34,113 nucleotides of DNA from Methylacidiphilales bacterium. GTDB lineage: Bacteria; Verrucomicrobiota; Verrucomicrobiia; Methylacidiphilales; UBA1321. The stretch covers positions 1 through 34,113 of the forward strand of contig JAJSLI010000099.1 of the NCBI GenBank assembly GCA_021272315.1, written 5' to 3'. Shown here piece by piece: positions 32,901-34,113 of the stretch (positions are counted from its first letter, which is position 1; each line of letters begins with the position of its first letter). A program made the translations under genes and the position numbers. The notes beneath the pieces were generated by a model. That model was given only the letters and a program-made list of their open reading frames with translations. It made no database searches and was not told the origin of the DNA.

Positions 32901-34113
32901 CCAGGAAAATTTGCTCAAGGAACAGATCGACGAAATGGAAATGGCCATCCTTCGCCAGAAGTCCGACAAAAGCTTCACCCGTCTGGTCAAGCAGTTGGAG
33001 GCGGCCAAGAATCGGCTGGAAACGCGCCTTAAGCTCCTTTCCGCCGAGCACAAGAAGGACAACACCCTGACCTTCGAGGAGCTTGGCATCGACCGCCTGT
33101 TCATTGATGAGGCCCACTATTTCAAGAACCTCTTTTACGTCACCAAGATGAGCCGGGTGGCCGGTTTGCCGCAAACATCATCCCAGCGGGCGTTCGATAT
33201 GTTCCTGAAGGTTCGTCACATGCAAAATCTGAACGGGGGTGGTGGTGTCGTCTTCGCCACTGGCACGCCTGTGACAAATACCATGGCCGAGATGTTCACC
33301 ATGCAGCGGTATCTCCAGCGGTTCGATTTGGAGAAGCAGGGCTTGCAGCATTTCGATTCATGGGCAGCGACTTTTGGCGAGCCGGTCACGGCGATGGAGC
33401 TTTCGCCTGACGGCGCAGGATACCGGTTGAATACCCGGTTTGCCCGGTTTGTGAATGTGCCGGAACTCATGCAGCAGTTCCGGCAGATGGCCGATATTCA
33501 GACCAACGAAATGCTTCAGTTGCCGATGCCCAAAATCTCCCAAGGGAAGCCGCTTGTCATCAGTGCCCCGGCCACGCCGGAGCTAAAGGCTTTTGTCGCC
33601 TCCTTGGTCAAACGGGCGGATAGGCTTCGTCATGGGCGTGTCGATCCGTCCGAGGACAACATGCTCAAGATCACGGGTGATGGCCGGAAGGCGGCGCTCG
33701 ATTTGCGCTTGGTACAACGGGGCCGTGACCATCCCGAGAGCAAGATCAACTATGCAGCGAGAGAAATCTTCCAGATTTGGGAGCAAACGAAAGACCAACG
33801 ACTGACGCAACTCGTCTTTTGCGATCTCTCGACACCACAGCAGGGATCAATAAAGAGGTTTTCAGCCTATGACGACCTGAAAACCAAGCTCGTTCAGAAA
33901 GGCATTCCAGCCGATGAAATTGCTTTCATTCAAGATTGCGACACGGATGCCGCCAAGGTCGCCCTTTTCAAAAAGGTGCGAGCCGGGCGGGTCCGGGTGT
34001 TGATGGGAAGCACCCAAATGATGGGCACCGGGACGAACGTTCAGGAACGCCTAATTGCGCTCCATCACATCGACGCCACATGGCGGCCTGCCGACATCGA
34101 ACAGCGCGAGGGC
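29899..34113 (+). CDS. Giant methylase-helicase of the conjugative element (partial, runs off the end)
   Basis: The frame from ATG 29899 has no stop to the window end (1405 codons), so only its C-terminus is missing. Near residue 232 is a SAM-binding motif ILEPACGLGHF, and near 298 a variant N6-adenine motif SNVPFGDY (usually NPPF). From about 905 a superfamily 2 helicase begins with Walker A VGAGKT and DEAH (FIDEAHYFKN, near 1070), then GSTQMMGTGTNVQER and DIEQREG. Such N12-class methylase-helicases are common on plasmids and integrative elements. A role in protecting or processing transferred DNA is inferred. The N-terminal peptide (MPIKTKKPNQADQLDLFSYA) looks natural, but residues about 20-110 overlap the small gene at 29954 and are Gly/Arg/Ala-rich. 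Confidence 0.9.
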   Translation, partial: MPIKTKKPNQADQLDLFSYAPRHANLSDSIRNDGREALARAPSQAGSGTGGEGPASGGSVRGGREDEGRPVRHDVRAAETGLQSAAVARHGVGDRAGTVYPASPGRAVDQNVRNYRITPSDKIGSGPLKQKFRQNIAAIETLHRIEAEKREATIEEKAALVRYVGWGGIPQVFAAVPPDNWCQESEALARLLSKDEMEAARASTLNAHYTAPEVIRAMYAGLEKLGFESGRILEPACGLGHFIGLMPEKLHRSSSITGIELDSLTARIAQKLYPDADIRHSPYETAKLADGFYDVAISNVPFGDYQPYDKRFNIYKFPIHDYFFAASLERIRPGGLIFFITSKGTLDKKSIYLRKHLSKQANLIAAIRLPNTAFRENANTEVTTDIVILQKRLPGQTPSGPAWQESVPYTNHDGEEMLVNEYFSNNPQQMLGRMELKSTMYRQNEPALVSDGRDLTVALTEAFARLPERIYRGQTESVGVPSDVLTVPAPGDIKLNGYALIETDQGNLVAVRDGDKLVGRPDLSGDAARRIRALIKVRTAVRGCLRAQVENKPDAEILKTRSQLNSEYDQFYSRFGPISERANTRAFAGDPDLPLLLSLENFNEDTRRATKTSIFRERTIQYQKPAESAQTAREALLISLNENGKIDLPHMSWLLKKPVEEFMPELGGAVFLNPQTQGWETDDAYLSGNIREKLEAAEAAAITDVRYKENVEALRSVLPEELKATEIDARLGSAWIPEKDIEKFAQELLNLPSSESVLVRHLPHLGSWTLQADYSAKGSVGNTTEWGTPRYAGIDLIEAALNLRTPTVYDVDPRTDQRIINPSATEAAREKQQQIKERFSEWIWQDDERRERLVAKYNEEFNNIRVRTFDGTHLTLPGASPIISLRPHQKAAVWRILQSPNTLLAHVVGAGKTYTMVAAGMEAKRLGLCQKPLFVVPNHMLGQFSSELLTLYPSANILVAGKEDFEASRRAQLFSRIATGKWDAIIVTHSGFERIPMSKEAQENLLKEQIDEMEMAILRQKSDKSFTRLVKQLEAAKNRLETRLKLLSAEHKKDNTLTFEELGIDRLFIDEAHYFKNLFYVTKMSRVAGLPQTSSQRAFDMFLKVRHMQNLNGGGGVVFATGTPVTNTMAEMFTMQRYLQRFDLEKQGLQHFDSWAATFGEPVTAMELSPDGAGYRLNTRFARFVNVPELMQQFRQMADIQTNEMLQLPMPKISQGKPLVISAPATPELKAFVASLVKRADRLRHGRVDPSEDNMLKITGDGRKAALDLRLVQRGRDHPESKINYAAREIFQIWEQTKDQRLTQLVFCDLSTPQQGSIKRFSAYDDLKTKLVQKGIPADEIAFIQDCDTDAAKVALFKKVRAGRVRVLMGSTQMMGTGTNVQERLIALHHIDATWRPADIEQREG
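29954..30223 (+). CDS. TnpV-like small protein nested in the methylase-helicase gene
   Basis: An 89-aa frame (+1 relative to the giant gene). TQYGMMAEKHWREHLPKLV, then LQEALFEAEEKTKDDLYD and IVRERYILLPPEEP make a regular helical protein that resembles the TnpV type found on mobile elements. The function of these proteins is unknown. ATG 29954 or 29966 could be the start. The codon pattern (GAG, CTG and GAC preferred) looks coding, while the overlapping giant-gene frame looks like its shadow. Yet no ATG for the giant gene exists between 30223 and its conserved region, so both frames appear to be translated. Family assignment is from memory of the motif. Confidence 0.65.
   Translation: MLHAMPICLTQYGMMAEKHWREHLPKLVRELEAKGQLQEALFEAEEKTKDDLYDTMSELRKQGYNPQQSHDTAWEIVRERYILLPPEEP

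Noticed and set aside
1..34113. CRISPR array, tRNA or rRNA genes
   Set aside because: No regularly spaced repeat series and no cloverleaf or rRNA sequence was seen on either strand, by eye only.

Overview
The window is an accessory region: a two-system anti-phage island joined to the start of a conjugation module. No rRNA, tRNA, ribosomal or other housekeeping gene is visible. GC is moderate and genes are tightly packed, often with ATGA-type overlaps. A small MerR/excisionase-like HTH protein (5374-5670) resembles a type I recall from Verrucomicrobiota. The host is therefore tentatively a verrucomicrobial or related bacterium, on weak evidence. The window starts exactly on the CTAG end of an IS, as a contig broken at a repeat would.

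Layout. (1) 1-863: IS5-family element with a two-frame transposase, inserted in the 3' end of a putative nuclease gene. (2) 838-6480, minus strand: accessory genes, namely a PD-(D/E)XK-like protein, an HNH nuclease, a 253-aa unknown, a large zinc-ribbon plus PD-(D/E)XK protein, the HTH gene, a 168-aa unknown and a possible 45-aa ORF. The large nuclease gene lies between two identical 46-bp direct repeats that coincide with the 3' end of the HTH gene, so it looks like an inserted cassette. (3) 6545-18365, minus strand: a compact BREX-like operon transcribed as DUF499 ATPase (BrxC-like), short PglZ, RHH antitoxin, PIN toxin, AlbA_2 protein, DUF1156 zinc-ribbon adenine methylase (PglXI-like), 152-aa unknown, SNF2 helicase (BrxHII-like). 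BrxC, PglXI and BrxHII types point to BREX type 3. No BrxA, BrxB, BrxF or BrxL is recognised, the order differs, and a toxin-antitoxin pair sits inside. The operon's best promoter ends at the brxC-like ATG, predicting a leaderless mRNA.

(4) 18500-22770, plus strand: a complete type II CBASS operon, made of patatin phospholipase, CD-NTase, E2-E1 protein Cap2 and JAMM protease Cap3, divergent from the BREX-like operon. (5) 22876-25954, minus strand: a MobF relaxase-helicase and a small downstream gene. (6) 25955-26851: an intergenic region with hairpins, iteron-like repeats and a 29-bp inverted repeat pair at its two edges, the likely oriT/control region. (7) 26852-34113, plus strand: transfer genes, namely an HTH protein, a TraL-like ATPase, a TraM-like membrane protein, a coupling protein, a small TnpV-like ORF, and a giant methylase-helicase that runs off the window end. 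The TnpV-like ORF lies wholly inside the giant gene in another frame.

Together: a conjugative or mobilisable element probably carries two unlike defences as cargo. One, BREX-like, presumably marks self DNA by methylation. The other, CBASS, presumably kills infected cells through a nucleotide signal and a membrane-degrading phospholipase. Spare nucleases have accumulated at the distal end, where an IS is now eroding the cluster.
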